Source: CAVSWT01 sp963777515
GTDB taxonomy: Bacteria; Bacteroidota; Ignavibacteria; Ignavibacteriales; Ignavibacteriaceae
Reading direction: 5' to 3'
DNA length: 64,000 nucleotides
Assembly: GCA_963777515.1 (NCBI GenBank)
Contig: CAVZQU010000004.1
Location: 1-64,000, forward strand
Both the position numbers and the translations under genes were made by a program. Of the stretch, positions 9,479 to 19,930 are shown piece by piece (position 1 is the stretch's first letter; every line of letters starts with the position of its first letter). The notes beneath the pieces were generated by a model. The model saw nothing but the letters and a program-made list of their open reading frames with translations, did no database searches and was not told the origin of the DNA.

Positions 9479-10264
9479 ATGAAATTATTATTTCTATTAA
9501 CGCTTTTTACTTCGCCATTTATTTCTTTTGCTCAAAATAAAGAAGTACCTGAGTGGGCACAGCCTGGATCGGAAACTCATACACAAGTATCACCTCCATC
9601 TGATTTTCATAGGCCTGCTAGAACAGATAATACACCAATCGGAATATTTGAAGGACAGTCGGATGTTGGTGCTGCAGTTGTAAAGGGAAGTTCCAGTTAT
9701 GACCCAGTTACTAAACGGTACACAATTACTTCTGCAGGTTATAATATTTGGTATGTGCGAGATGAATTCCGTTATCTATGGAAAAAGATGTCCGGCGATG
9801 TTTCGCTTGCCGCTGATATAAGCTACCCGGATTCAACAGGCTATTTTGATCGTAAGGCTGTTCTTATCATTCGCGAAAGCCTTGATGATGATTCAAAAGA
9901 AGCTATTGTTGCTCTTCATGGCGATGGTATGATTCATCTTGCATGGCGTCCTGAAAAAGGCCAGCGCATTAAAGACATGGAATACCGAATTGGCAGCCGC
10001 GGAGGTCTTCCCGGGGGCAAGTCACCGGATGATCTTGTTACCGCTCATGCTAAACGCATTGGAATTGAAAAACATGGTAATTCAATAGCACTTTTTGTAA
10101 GTATGAATGGTGAACCAATGAACCAATTTGGTGCTCCAATTCAGGTAGACATTAAAGAGCCCTTTTATGTGGGCATTGGATTTTGTTCCCATATTCCTGA
10201 CAAAGCTGATACCGCAATACTGTCCAATGTAGTTCTTAAAAATGCTGCCGGAGAGGTTCGCTAA
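9479..10264 (+). CDS. Secreted lectin-like (DUF1349/TolB-associated type) protein
   Basis: 261 residues with a signal peptide ending near SFAQN. The mature protein has a concanavalin-like beta-sandwich style (ITSAGYNIWYVRDEFRYLWKKMSGDVSLAADISYPD, KAVLIIRESLDDDSKEAIVALHGDGMIHLAWR), seen in exported proteins annotated as DUF1349 or as the N-terminal part of TolB-like biopolymer proteins. No catalytic motif is visible. AGAGGGAA lies 8 bases upstream of the ATG. It begins the plus-strand block, and the 250 bases before it form a divergent promoter region with the sigma factor. Confidence 0.7.
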   Translation: MKLLFLLTLFTSPFISFAQNKEVPEWAQPGSETHTQVSPPSDFHRPARTDNTPIGIFEGQSDVGAAVVKGSSSYDPVTKRYTITSAGYNIWYVRDEFRYLWKKMSGDVSLAADISYPDSTGYFDRKAVLIIRESLDDDSKEAIVALHGDGMIHLAWRPEKGQRIKDMEYRIGSRGGLPGGKSPDDLVTAHAKRIGIEKHGNSIALFVSMNGEPMNQFGAPIQVDIKEPFYVGIGFCSHIPDKADTAILSNVVLKNAAGEVR

Positions 10265-10402
10265 TTTAGTATTGGATTTAGAACTAACATTTAAACCGAC
10301 AATTTGCTTGTATCAAATGTTTTATTTTTTTTGGATTAAAGAGAAGTTAACATACTTAACACCATAAATGGTATTAAAACATGCAACAATATTTAGATAA
10401 AA

Positions 10403-10897
10403 ATGAAACAGATTTTTTTAATCTTATTAATTTTGACATTTGGAATTATTTCCTGTAATCGGCAAACTGACAATGTACAAAATCTACAAGCGCGTGTTGA
10501 TAGTTTGGAAGTTAAATTTTCTGAAACTTATAAGCCCGGTTTTGGAGAATTCATGAGCAATATTCAAGCTCATCATGCAAAGCTGTGGTTTGCAGGATTA
10601 AATCAAAACTGGAAACTTGCTGACTTTGAGCTTCATGAAATAATGGAAAACATAGATGACATCCAGAAATACGAAACAGAGCGAAAAGAAAGTAAAATGA
10701 TAGTAATGATAAAACCAGCACTGGACAGTGTAAACACAGCAATTGAAAAGAAAAATCTTAAGCTTTTTAGAAATAGTTTCTCAGCATTGACATATACTTG
10801 TAATGGCTGTCACCGTGCTGCAGATTTTGAATTTAATATCATAAAAATTCCGGAAGAACAGACTTTTAGTAACCAGGATTTTAAAAAGCACCAATAA
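10403..10897 (+). CDS. Lipoprotein with a single c-type heme motif
   Basis: 164 residues. The lipobox (LTFGIISC, Cys 18) predicts an outer- or inner-membrane lipoprotein. A short coiled-coil-like stretch (LQARVDSLEVKFSE) follows, and the C-terminal part has CNGCH at 133-137, a CxxCH heme-binding motif. No distal Met ligand is evident. It is likely a small cytochrome-like redox or sensor protein facing the periplasm. It follows the lectin-like gene by 138 bases, so it may have its own transcription. Confidence 0.7.
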   Translation: MKQIFLILLILTFGIISCNRQTDNVQNLQARVDSLEVKFSETYKPGFGEFMSNIQAHHAKLWFAGLNQNWKLADFELHEIMENIDDIQKYETERKESKMIVMIKPALDSVNTAIEKKNLKLFRNSFSALTYTCNGCHRAADFEFNIIKIPEEQTFSNQDFKKHQ

Positions 10898-11125
10898 AGA
10901 TATTTAACAAAATCAAAAACAATATATATTTGAAATACTTTAGGGGGATAGATTATAAAAGGCAAGTTTGCACGGCACTTTATTCATTCAAGGAATAGTA
11001 ATTATTTGAAAAATATTCGCATCCAAAAATGAAAAGATATAACTTTTATAGCCCTTTCTTTAATTCCTTATTCCAACTGTTGGTACATTAGTTTTTTATA
11101 AATATTAAATTTGTAAATTTATTTT

Positions 11126-12084
11126 ATGAAAAAGTTTTTTATTGCATTTATATTAACTTTCTCAATCGTCTACATTGGCTGCGCAGATAGGCAAGAAAAT
11201 ATTCTCCAACCAATTGATAATAATCCAACTATTTCGGAAATATCAGGCAGTATTTCAGATACTCTTTTTCAAAATAAATCACCTTATTATGTAACCGGTA
11301 ATATTAAAATAGATTCTTTAAGCACTCTTATTATTGAACCTGGTGTTAGACTTTTATTTTATGATTCAACTTATTTGGAAGTTTATGGCAAACTGCAGGC
11401 AATTGGAAAATCCTCAAGTCCAATCATTTTTACTTCCTATAATAAAAAATGGCGTGGTATTAGAGTTATCAATTCCTCAAAGCCGGTTTCTTTCCGGTTC
11501 GCAATAATTGAAAATGTTTTTATTATGCAAGTGATACTATCAGGTTATGCAGTGGAATAAGCATTTTTAATTCATCAGCTACAATCCAAAATTCTATTAT
11601 ACAAAATAATCATTCTAATTTTGGAGGTGGAGTATCGATAGCAGACGCCAACGTAGTAATTAAAAATAATATTTTAAGAAACAATGAAGCTGTATTCTAT
11701 GGAGGAGCAATATTAACAGAAGAATCATCTGGAGAAATAATAAATAATACATTCTACAAAAACGGTTGTTTAAGTTACGGTGGCGGACTTGTATTGGTTG
11801 ATCCTTTACAAACAAGTATTCAAAATAATATTTTCTATAAAAACACTTCACAAATTTGGGACCCAAGAATATCTATAGTTTCAGGCGATTCAATAAACTT
11901 AAATATTAAATATAACTTTATGCAGTCCGGAAATATGAACCCTCAATTCATATCGGAAGATGATCTTCACCTGGAAGAGTTTTCGCAATGTATTAATGCG
12001 GGAGATCCAAGTGAAAATTATAATGACGTTGATGGCTCTAGAAATGATCAAGGGGCATATGGTGGCCCTTCAGGTGATTGGTAA
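11126..12084 (+). pseudogene. Right-handed beta-helix lipoprotein, interrupted by one frameshift
   Basis: The first frame gives a lipoprotein (IVYIGC, Cys 19) that reaches a stop at 11560. Shifting by one base at the T5 run near 11518 reads on without stops to 12084: NVFYYASDTIRLCSGISIFN, then turns such as NNHSNFGGGVSIADANVVIKNNILRNN and SYGGGLVLVD. The two parts make one ~319-residue parallel beta-helix protein (pectate-lyase-like fold), ending in the conserved closing motif CINAGDP...DVDGSRNDQGAYGG. Homopolymer indel; probably a sequencing error. Confidence 0.75.
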
Positions 12085-12325
12085 TTTATAAACGATAAAT
12101 GTAAAAGCAAATACACTTACGTGGTATAAATCAACTTCGTGATTTTATATGTCTTTCGTACGCTTTTTTATAAATTCATTCGACTAAATATTGTCACTGT
12201 CATTAGGTTTTTATTACTATAATCAAACATTATATTTGAGATAGCGGAGCAATAATAAAACATTAAACTCCAACATCCGTTTCCATTCATTATATATTTT
12301 ATCGCTTAAAATATTTTTATTATAC

Positions 12326-13201
12326 ATGAAATTATTCAAAACGATTTTCTTTACTGTATTAGCGCTAATTGCATTTGCAGCGAACTCTGTTTTATGCCGA
12401 TCAGCGTTAGGAGAAAATTTAATTGACCCCGCAAGTTTTACATCTATTCGGTTGTTGTCCGGCGGTGTGATGCTAATGGTAATTTTACAATTTAACCGCA
12501 AGAATAAATCTTCATCAACCAAAGGCAGCTGGCTTGCATCAATAATGTTATTTCTTTATGCAGCAGCATTTTCATTTGCCTATATAACTTTAGATACAGG
12601 AACCGGTGCTTTAATTTTATTTGCCGCTGTGCAAATAACAATGATTTTAGTTTCCATTGTTTCGGGAAATAAGCTGCATGCAACCGAATGGATAGGATTA
12701 ACAATTGCATTCTTAGGTTTTGTATATTTAATATTACCCGGAATAACTACACCATCTGCAACAGGCTTTTCTCTTATGACAATAGCTGGTATTGCCTGGG
12801 GTTTTTATACAATAAAAGGCCAGGGTTCGAAGAATCCGCTTTTTGATACAGCATATAATTTTTCGCGTTCGATTTTATTTATTTTGATATTAATGATTAT
12901 CACATTTCAATTTTCACATATTTCGTCAAAAGGTATTTTGCTTGCAATGATATCCGGCGGGATCACTTCCGGAATAGGTTATACAATTTGGTATGTCGCT
13001 CTTGGCGGCCTTTCGATAACCCAAGCTGCTGTTGTACAACTTTCAGTCCCGGTAATTGCATCTTTAGGAGGGGTAGTTTTTGTATCAGAACAAATAACAT
13101 TACGTTATATTTTGGCGTCTTTATTAATTCTTGGAGGTATTTTAATAGTTGTGCTAGGAAAGTATTATTACTTGTCTTTGAAAGACAATGTAAAATCATA
13201 A
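12326..13201 (+). CDS. EamA/DMT-family membrane transporter
   Basis: 291 residues with ten predicted transmembrane helices in two homologous five-helix halves, the EamA pattern (FAANSVLCRSALGENLIDPASFTSIRLLSGG in the first half; ITSGIGYTIWYVALGGLSITQAAVVQLSVPVIASLGGVVFVSE in the second). It probably exports small metabolites across the inner membrane. The substrate cannot be inferred. No operon partner; the next start is 63 bases on. Confidence 0.85.
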   Translation: MKLFKTIFFTVLALIAFAANSVLCRSALGENLIDPASFTSIRLLSGGVMLMVILQFNRKNKSSSTKGSWLASIMLFLYAAAFSFAYITLDTGTGALILFAAVQITMILVSIVSGNKLHATEWIGLTIAFLGFVYLILPGITTPSATGFSLMTIAGIAWGFYTIKGQGSKNPLFDTAYNFSRSILFILILMIITFQFSHISSKGILLAMISGGITSGIGYTIWYVALGGLSITQAAVVQLSVPVIASLGGVVFVSEQITLRYILASLLILGGILIVVLGKYYYLSLKDNVKS

Positions 13202-13264
13202 AAATAATATTCGGAAAATAATTTAACTAAACAACTAAGGAACAAGTTTTAAAAGGATAATAAA

Positions 13265-13702
13265 ATGAAAGTTAAAAACGATGTATGGCCGAATGGAATG
13301 CCCGAAGTTGGGCAAACAGCAAAACGATCAAGAGAAATAAGATCACGCGATATTGAATTATTTACAGAAATAAGCGGAGACCGAAATCCAATTCATTATA
13401 ATGAAGGTGCAGCAAAAGCTACAAGGTTTGGGGGAATTGTTGTTCAGGGTGGTGTTACAAGCGCGATATTGAATGCAGTTGTTGCAGAAGACTTGCCCGG
13501 CCCCGGAACCGTATTTCTGCAAGTAAATTGGAGCTTTAAAGCACCAGTAAAGCCTGGCGATACAATTACCGGCGAAGTTATAATTACGAAAGTGCGTTCC
13601 GATAAACCAATAACAGAGCTTGATACAAAAGTTATCCGTAACGATGGGACCGTGGTGCTTGATGGTACCGCTGTTTGTTATACCATGCCTCTAGCATTAT
13701 AA
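13265..13702 (+). CDS. MaoC-like hydratase (hot-dog fold)
   Basis: 145 residues, the usual length for a single MaoC domain. The hydratase-2 motif is clear: FTEISGDRNPIHYNEGAAKATRFGGIVVQGG, with the catalytic Asp and His in DRNPIH, followed by the TVFLQVNWSFKAPVKPGDTI segment. Members hydrate trans-2-enoyl-CoA to (R)-3-hydroxyacyl-CoA; the exact substrate here is not known. AAGGA precedes the ATG. Confidence 0.85.
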   Translation: MKVKNDVWPNGMPEVGQTAKRSREIRSRDIELFTEISGDRNPIHYNEGAAKATRFGGIVVQGGVTSAILNAVVAEDLPGPGTVFLQVNWSFKAPVKPGDTITGEVIITKVRSDKPITELDTKVIRNDGTVVLDGTAVCYTMPLAL

Positions 13703-13730
13703 TTGTATGTAAAAAATAATTTTGGGGTTT

Positions 13731-14240
13731 ATGAAAAAAATTTTTGTCCTAATTGGATTTAAAGGAAGCGGAAAATCATTTACCGGAATGCTTTTCGAAG
13801 AGTTTTTCGAAATAAAATTCATTAGAGTAGAAGATTGGGCGAAGCAAGTTAAAAAAGATAGAAGCATTGACAACGATGATTACTTAAAAGAAGTTTTTCA
13901 AGTTATTGAAAACGGAATTAGAGATTCACTAAAAAAGTTTGATAATGTTGTTTTTGAATCAACAGGTTTAACGAGATATTTTGATTCTATGCTGAATAAT
14001 TTAAGAACAGATTATAAAGTAACAACAATAAAAATTAATGCCGATAAAGATTTATGTATGGAAAGAGTGAGAACAAGAGATCAAAGCATTCATATAAATG
14101 TATCGGATAATGAAGTGGAAATGATTAATAACGCTGTAGCAAAAAAAATGATGCAAACAAATTTTGAGATTGATAATATTAATTCAACAAAAAACGAATT
14201 GAAAGATCAGATTTCTGAAATTGTAAAAATGACTATTTAA
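13731..14240 (+). CDS. P-loop nucleotide kinase-like ATPase
   Basis: 169 residues from the chosen start at MKKIFVLIG, which follows a GGGG site; a start three codons earlier is possible. A Walker A motif, GFKGSGKS, sits at the N-terminus as in adenylate/shikimate-type kinases. VVFESTGLTRYFDSML may be the Walker B/lid region. An arginine-rich lid (MERVRTRDQSIHI) follows. Substrate unknown. Probably cytoplasmic. Confidence 0.7.
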   Translation: MKKIFVLIGFKGSGKSFTGMLFEEFFEIKFIRVEDWAKQVKKDRSIDNDDYLKEVFQVIENGIRDSLKKFDNVVFESTGLTRYFDSMLNNLRTDYKVTTIKINADKDLCMERVRTRDQSIHINVSDNEVEMINNAVAKKMMQTNFEIDNINSTKNELKDQISEIVKMTI

Positions 14241-14357
14241 AGATTGTGGTGATTGTTTTATTGTTCATATGATTTTTTGATTGATAGGCGTTAATTTTGG
14301 CTTTGTATATTTTTATTATTTACTAGTTAGATTAAATTCTTGTAATGAATTTTAATT

Positions 14358-14759
14358 ATGAAAAACACATCTCACAAAAAAAATCAAACCAAAAGAAAAG
14401 ATAACCAGCAGCCTTTTGCAATTTCTATGAAAGGAATGAAGTATCATCATATTGGTATTCCGACTAATGAAATAAAACCTGGCGAAAAATATTTAGCCGA
14501 ATACAAAATGTACGTATCCGGTTTTGAAACCAGCGAATACGGAATTGAATGGATGCGTTTCGAAAAAAATAGCCCAATATCTGATATAATAAAAAAAATA
14601 CCGCATATTGCTTTTGAAGTTGATAATCTTGAATCAGCTGTTGAAGGAAAAGAGTTGATAGATAAAATTAGCTCGCCATCAAAAGGAGTAAGAGTAGCAA
14701 TGATAATTGAAAATGGTGCCCCGATTGAATTTATTGAGTTTGATAAATCACTTAGTTAA
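14358..14759 (+). CDS. VOC-family (glyoxalase/bleomycin-resistance fold) protein
   Basis: 133 residues. A lysine-rich N-terminal tail of ~25 residues precedes a VOC domain beginning MKYHHIGIPTNE and ending GAPIEFIEF, with PHIAFEVDNLESAVEGKEL in the middle. His (YHHIG, IPHIAFEV) and Glu (IEFIE) fit the metal-ligand positions of the fold. No specific reaction can be assigned. Confidence 0.7.
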   Translation: MKNTSHKKNQTKRKDNQQPFAISMKGMKYHHIGIPTNEIKPGEKYLAEYKMYVSGFETSEYGIEWMRFEKNSPISDIIKKIPHIAFEVDNLESAVEGKELIDKISSPSKGVRVAMIIENGAPIEFIEFDKSLS

Positions 14760-14847
14760 AATCAATTTTTACGGTTTTACTATTACATTACAATATAGTT
14801 CAAAAAGATAAAACGGAATATGTTAAAACAAATAATGGGGTAATAAA

Positions 14848-15270
14848 ATGGAACCAATGGTACTAACTGATAAGGACCAATTCCCTACCGAAAAAATTAT
14901 CTTCTCGCATATCGGTAAGTCAAAAACTTTGTGGACTTCCATCTTTGATTTCATACATTCAAACTATCCTGAAATTTCAGAAGAATGGAGATATTATAAC
15001 GACGGTAAAAGCTGGCTGCTAAAAGTAACCAGAAAGAAAAAAACTGTTTTCTGGCTTTCGGTTATTAAAAATGCTTTTAGAATTACTTTTTATTTTACGG
15101 ATAAGGCCGAACAATTAATTGAAAGCAGTTCAATTTCAGATGAATTGAAAAAACAATTTAAAGAAGGGAAAAGATACAGTAAGATTCGCGGCATAACTAT
15201 TATCTTTAAAAACAAAAAAGATATTAAGTATGCTGAAGAGTTGATTGCAATAAAGCTAAGTATTAAGTAG
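14848..15270 (+). CDS. DUF3788 family protein
   Basis: 140 residues matching the DUF3788 style: LTDKDQFPTEKIIFSHIG, EEWRYYNDGKSWLLKVTRKKKTVFWLSV, FRITFYFTDKAEQLI, GKRYSKIRGITIIFKNKKDI. Such small cytoplasmic proteins are common in Bacteroidota and Firmicutes and relate to the YdhG/DUF1801 fold; function unknown. GGGG lies upstream of the ATG. Confidence 0.75.
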   Translation: MEPMVLTDKDQFPTEKIIFSHIGKSKTLWTSIFDFIHSNYPEISEEWRYYNDGKSWLLKVTRKKKTVFWLSVIKNAFRITFYFTDKAEQLIESSSISDELKKQFKEGKRYSKIRGITIIFKNKKDIKYAEELIAIKLSIK

Positions 15271-15384
15271 CATGTATCATCATATACCAAATTTCATTTA
15301 AGAAATTGTATCTCTTTCAAAATTGTATATTTAAATCCAGCATTATTAAAAATATATTTTGTAAAATAGTTCAGAGGGCTATAA

Positions 15385-15933
15385 ATGTATTATCTTACAC
15401 AAAGACTAATACTGCGGTCATTAGAAATTGATGAAGCGAATTTATACCTGGATTATTTGGTGCGGAATAAAGATTTTCTTACCCAATGGGAACCGAAGCG
15501 GAATGAAGAATTCTATACGTTAAAGAATGCTGAAAACATTCTCCAGCAAAAGTTATTTGAAAACGAAACAAAAAAAGGTGTGCATCTATTCCTTTTCTTG
15601 AAAGACGAAAAGACTTTAATCGGAAGTATCAGTATTTCTAATATTTTATGGGGAGCTTTTCTTTCATGTTTTTTGGGCTACAAACTTGATAAAGATTATA
15701 TTAATAAAGGCTATATGACAGAGGGTATAGAAGAAGTTATCAGCATTTGCTTTAATGATTATAAACTTCATAGAATTGAAGCAAACATAATCCCTAGGAA
15801 TGCTGCATCTATACGTGTTGTTGAAAAACTGGGTTTTGAGTACGAAGGAACAAGCAAAAAATATTTAGAAATAAATGGTGTTTGGGAAGACCATCATCAT
15901 TTTGTTTTATTGAATGAGAGTGTTGAGCAGTAG
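15385..15933 (+). CDS. GNAT-family N-acetyltransferase (RimJ/RimL type)
   Basis: 182 residues, full length for the family. It starts YYLTQRLILRSLEIDEANLYLDYL, typical of RimJ/RimL acetyltransferases. It continues with the acetyl-CoA-binding core (GYKLDKDYINKGYMTEGIEEVI) and the C-terminal RIEANIIPRNAASIRVVEKLGFEYEGTSKKYLEINGVWEDHHHFVLL. The acceptor may be a ribosomal protein N-terminus or a small molecule. AGAGGG precedes the ATG. Confidence 0.88.
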   Translation: MYYLTQRLILRSLEIDEANLYLDYLVRNKDFLTQWEPKRNEEFYTLKNAENILQQKLFENETKKGVHLFLFLKDEKTLIGSISISNILWGAFLSCFLGYKLDKDYINKGYMTEGIEEVISICFNDYKLHRIEANIIPRNAASIRVVEKLGFEYEGTSKKYLEINGVWEDHHHFVLLNESVEQ

Positions 15934-16021
15934 TTTTACTCAAAAAGTTTGTTTTTTTATTGTGCTTTTCTATATTATAATTTAATTTCGATAAGATATT
16001 ATTTAGAACATATCATTAAAA

Positions 16022-16080
16022 CCTAATAAGCGGGAGAGCTATTAGGCTTTTGCTCTTTAATCATCTGCACAGATTCCCGC
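16022..16080 (+). promoter_or_regulatory. Structured 5' leader, possibly including a terminator
   Basis: A stem CCTAATA/TATTAGG (16022-16046) followed by CTTTT could terminate the GNAT transcript. The loop of that stem contains GCGGGA (16030-16035), which can instead pair with TCCCGC (16075-16080), just upstream of the AAAGGAG ribosome binding site. That fold encloses two small stems (AGAGC/GCTCT and ATCT/AGAT). The two folds are mutually exclusive, which is suggestive of regulation, but no known riboswitch class is recognised. Confidence 0.3.
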
Positions 16081-16095
16081 AAGAAAGGAGACATA

Positions 16096-17762
16096 ATGTA
16101 TGTTTCTGTTCTACGCAAATCTAATATTCGCCCCAATCTTTGGGAGATCATAAAAGCAGAAATAATTCTGCTAATTTTTTTAACTATTCCGTTTACCCTC
16201 TTTGGACAGCAAGAAACTGTTCCTAATGTTAATCTGCATCTAGCAGCACTTCAGGGAAATGTAGATGCTGTTATGCAGCATATCAAGGCGGGTTCAGACT
16301 TAAATAAAAAAGATCAATTTGGTTCCACTCCTTTAGTTATTGCAGTATTTTTGGAAAAGCAGATGTTGCTGATGTATTAATAGAAGGTGGCGCTGATTTG
16401 AAAATCGGAAACAAAGAAGAATCAACTCCCCTTCACATTGCCTCATTATTTTGCCGGACCGAAATTGTTAAAAAACTTTATAGATAAAGGTGCTGATAAA
16501 TATATTAGGAATATAAATGGAGCAACTGCGTATGATCTTGTTATAGCTCCTTTCGAATATGACAAAGAAATTTATGATCAAATTGGAAGCACAGTTTAGC
16601 ACCACTTGGATTAAAACTTGATTACGATTATATAAAAAAAACCCGCCCTAAGGTTGCAGAAATGCTGCGTCCATCAACTGCGAAGAACTTAAAAATGTAA
16701 ATTATACACCTATTCACAGAGATGATTGGAAAGTTTCCACCCCGCAAGCACAAAGCCTTGATCCAAATGTTAATAGCAGAACTTTATAATGATGCAAATC
16801 ATTTAGAGACTCTTTACAGTTTATTGGTAATAAAGAATGGTTATTTAATCGCAGAGAAATACTTCAATGGTGCATCAGTTGAACAATTATCAAAAAGAGC
16901 GTCCGTAACAAAAAGCTATATTTCTGCAATGCTTGGAATTGCACTAGAGCAGGGTTATATAAAAAGTCTTGATGAGAAGATGGTCAATTACTTTCCTGAG
17001 GTTGAAGATAAGATAACAGATCAAAGAAAAAAATCCATGACCATCAGGCAAATGCTTAAAATGCGTGCCGGATATCCATGGGAGGAAACTGATACAACTT
17101 ATTGGAATGCTATATGGTCTGGAGAATACATAAGCAAAATAAAAGATATCCCGCTTACTAAAAATCCTGGTTCAGAATTTCAATACAGCAATCTAACATC
17201 TAATTGGCTGGGAATAATTATTTCGAAAGCAAGTGGAATGGATTTAAAATCATTTGGTGAAAAAAATCTGTTCAATCCGCTTGATGTGAAACTTGGAGGC
17301 TGGCTTCGTGATTTGGATGGATATTATATCGGCAGCGGGGATATTGAATTTACAGCACGTGATATGGGTAAGTTCGGACTGCTATATCTCAACAAAGGTA
17401 AATACAAAGGGAAACAAATAATTTCTGCTGACTGGGTTAAACAGTCACTTCAAAACTATTCAGAAAAAATTAATTCTGCCGGGATTGTAAATAATAGTGT
17501 TGGAAGGTATTTCCATAATATCGGATATGGTTATCAATGGTGGTCTGCTGCGGTTGGAAACCATCATTTCAATTTAGCCTGGGGGCATGGCGGGCAGTTT
17601 ATTATTTTATTGCATGACCTCAACATGGTTATTGTAGTAACTTCCGATCCTTTTTGGGGAAAGCAAAAACATTTTGATGCGTGGCGATATGAAAAATCAA
17701 GTTTAAATGTAGTTGGTAAGTTTATTAAAAGCTTGCCTTCAACGTCTAACAAGATTGATTAA
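16096..17762 (+). pseudogene. Ankyrin-repeat/SxxK serine hydrolase fusion, several frameshifts
   Basis: Following the frames through single-base shifts (near 16350, 16485, 16595, 16660-16680 and 16770) gives one protein. A signal-anchor N-terminus leads into ankyrin repeats (NLHLAALQGNVDAVMQHIKAG, TPLVIAVFFGKADVADVLIEGG, STPLHIASLFCRTEIVKKL). A linker (HRDDWKVSTPQAQSLDPM) follows, then a class C beta-lactamase-like domain with SVTK (SxxK), YSN and HGGQ motifs. The hydrolase part is open from 16722 to 17762. All shifts are in or near homopolymers; either a poor-quality stretch or a decaying gene. Confidence 0.7.
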
Positions 17763-17815
17763 GAAAATACTATGTGACTTTATTTAACCAATAAATAATT
17801 AGCACAAAAGTATTT

Positions 17816-19055
17816 ATGAAAACAATAATTTTTGCGGTAGCTGGATATAACCTGGCTGAAACTGGCAGGCATATTGAAATAGCGAAAGCTTGCAGAGATA
17901 ATTTCAATATTCTTTTTATCAGTTATGGTGGGAATTTTGAAAGTTTAATTGAAGATGAAGGCTTTAATCTTAAAAGAATGAAGCCTCGTTTAACAGAAAA
18001 ACAGTTGCAGCATGTTAGGAAAGCACTCAGCGGGGAAACTTTAAATACAGTCGGTTACTTTTCTGCTGAAGAAATGACTCCGAGAATAGAAAACGAATTA
18101 CAACTATTTAAGGAAATAAATCCTGCTTGTGTACTTACCGGTTGGTGTCAAAGTATTTTTATTTCAACTCGTGCAGCTAAAATACCTTTCGTTAATGTTC
18201 TTCACTCAACAAGTATTACAGAGTATTATGAAGCGGGGCTTCAAAGCTGGCCGGACAGGAGGAATTACTCCTGGTTAAGAAAGATTTTTAGTGAAGAGAA
18301 GCTAAATAGGTTTGCCAGTAATTTAGTTCTTAAGATGAAACTTCCGGCAAAATCATTCAATATTTTGGCAAAAAAATATAGGCTTAAGGAATTTAAAAAT
18401 TTCATAGAAGTATTGGAAGGGGACTATACTCTTTTAGCCGATATTCCGCAATGGGTCGGGATTGAAAAGATTAAGACCGAACCTACATTTCATTGGCCCG
18501 CTTCCATATAAAAGCAACGAAGAAGTACCTAAAGAAATTTTAGACATGCCAAAGGATAAACCCATTATTTACTTCGCGATGGGAAGTTCTGGAAAACCCA
18601 AACTTATTGCGGAAATCATTGAAGGTTTTAAGAATAAACCATACAGAGTTATTGCTCCTGTTAAATCTCACATTAAAAATATGAATGTTCAAATACCGGA
18701 GAATGTTGTTGTAACCGGTTTTGTTCCTGCTCATAAAGTTAATCCTCTGGCTGATGTGTCTGTTATTCACGGAGGACAAAATACTGTTATGAATGCTTGC
18801 TTGTCCGGGACACCGATTGTGGGAATAGGAATGCATGCAGAACAGCAGGCAAATCTTGATGCTTGTGTAAGAAAAGGATTCGCAACAAGAATTATAAAAA
18901 GGGAAGCGTCGGTAAAAAAAATTCTTGAAGCTGTGGATAAAATATTGAATGATAGTAAAGCTAAAGAAGAAGTAAATAAATTTAAGGATGAATTAGAAAA
19001 ATGGAATGGGCCGATTAATGCGGCAAAGTTTCTTTGTGAAAAATTTAGAGGTTAA
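17816..19055 (+). pseudogene. GT1/MGT-type glycosyltransferase, one frameshift
   Basis: Two overlapping frames join at about 18465 (an AAAA run) to give ~412 residues: ...ADIPQWVGIEK / LRPNLHFIGPLPYKSNEEV.... The C-terminal half has the nucleotide-sugar-binding pattern of GT1 enzymes (IIYFAMGSSGKPKLIAEII; VSVIHGGQNTVMNACLSGTPIVGIGMHAEQQANLD). The N-terminal half begins KTIIFAVAGYNLAETGRHIEIA. It probably transfers a sugar to a lipid or small molecule. A methyltransferase follows 6 bases later, so the two are likely one transcription unit. Confidence 0.8.
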
Positions 19056-19061
19056 TAAAAT

Positions 19062-19930
19062 ATGAATGACAAGAAAAATAAAAGTGGAGATACTGCATTT
19101 GGTGCTGCAGCAATAAGACTTATGGAACAATACGAACCCGAGGAAAAAAGATTATTCAATGATCCTGTTATATATCATTTGACGTATGCTTTACTACGTT
19201 CTCTCTTGAAGTTTAGGTTCATGCGTGATTACTATATTCGCTTATCCGACAAGATAATCCCCGGTATAATCGGAGGGCAGATTTGCAGAACTAAATTCAT
19301 AGACGAAAAAACATTATCTGTTTTAAATGATGTTGAACAAGTATTAATATTAGGAGCCGGTCTTGACACAAGAGCCTATAGATTAAAAGGGATTGAACAA
19401 AAGATAGTCTATGAGATTGACCTTCCCAATGTTCAGCAATATAAAAAACAAAAACTCGTAAAATACTTAGGCGAACTTCCTCCATCAGTTAATTATATCC
19501 CCATTGATTTTAATAAAACTAAAACAGAGACTGTGTTGGATAATAGCTTTTTTGATTTTAATAAAAGAACCCTGGTAATATTTGAAGCGGTTACTCAATA
19601 CATCACTGCAGATGCGGTTGACGAAACATTTAAATTTATATCCAAACTTCCTAATAATAGTTATCTGTTGTTTACATACGTTTTAAAAGATGTAATTGAA
19701 AGGAAAACGGAAGCGCTAAAAAATTGATGGATTGGTCTGAAAAGAAAAATTATCCGTTTATATTCGGAATAAATCCTTCTGAAATAAATTCTTTTTTACA
19801 TGATTACAATCTTGAAATTATCGAAGATGTAGGAATAGAATTTTATCTAGAAAAATATTTAAAACCCATTAACAGAGATATTAAAGTTTTAGAAGCTGAG
19901 CGAACAAACTTTTCGAGAATTACAAAATGA
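19062..19930 (+). pseudogene. SAM-dependent methyltransferase (LCM/TIGR00027 type), one frameshift
   Basis: The frame from 19062 ends at 19727 and the continuation starts at 19724 in another frame (…TEALKN / LMDWSEKKNYPFIFGI…), consistent with one lost T after the A6 run at about 19720. The combined protein is ~289 residues. Motif I, VLILGAGLDTRAYRL, followed by EIDLPNVQQYKKQKL, is typical of leucine-carboxyl-methyltransferase-like enzymes. It sits directly after the glycosyltransferase and just before the next start, so it is in a probable operon. Homopolymer error suspected. Confidence 0.78.

Noticed and set aside
16022..16080. Known riboswitch or hammerhead ribozyme in the 5' leader
   Set aside because: No conserved core motif (for example CUGAUGA/GAAA or purine-switch loops) could be found; only secondary-structure symmetry is present.
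16030..16080. tRNA-like structure
   Set aside because: It lacks an anticodon arm and the conserved T-loop; length is only about 51 bases.
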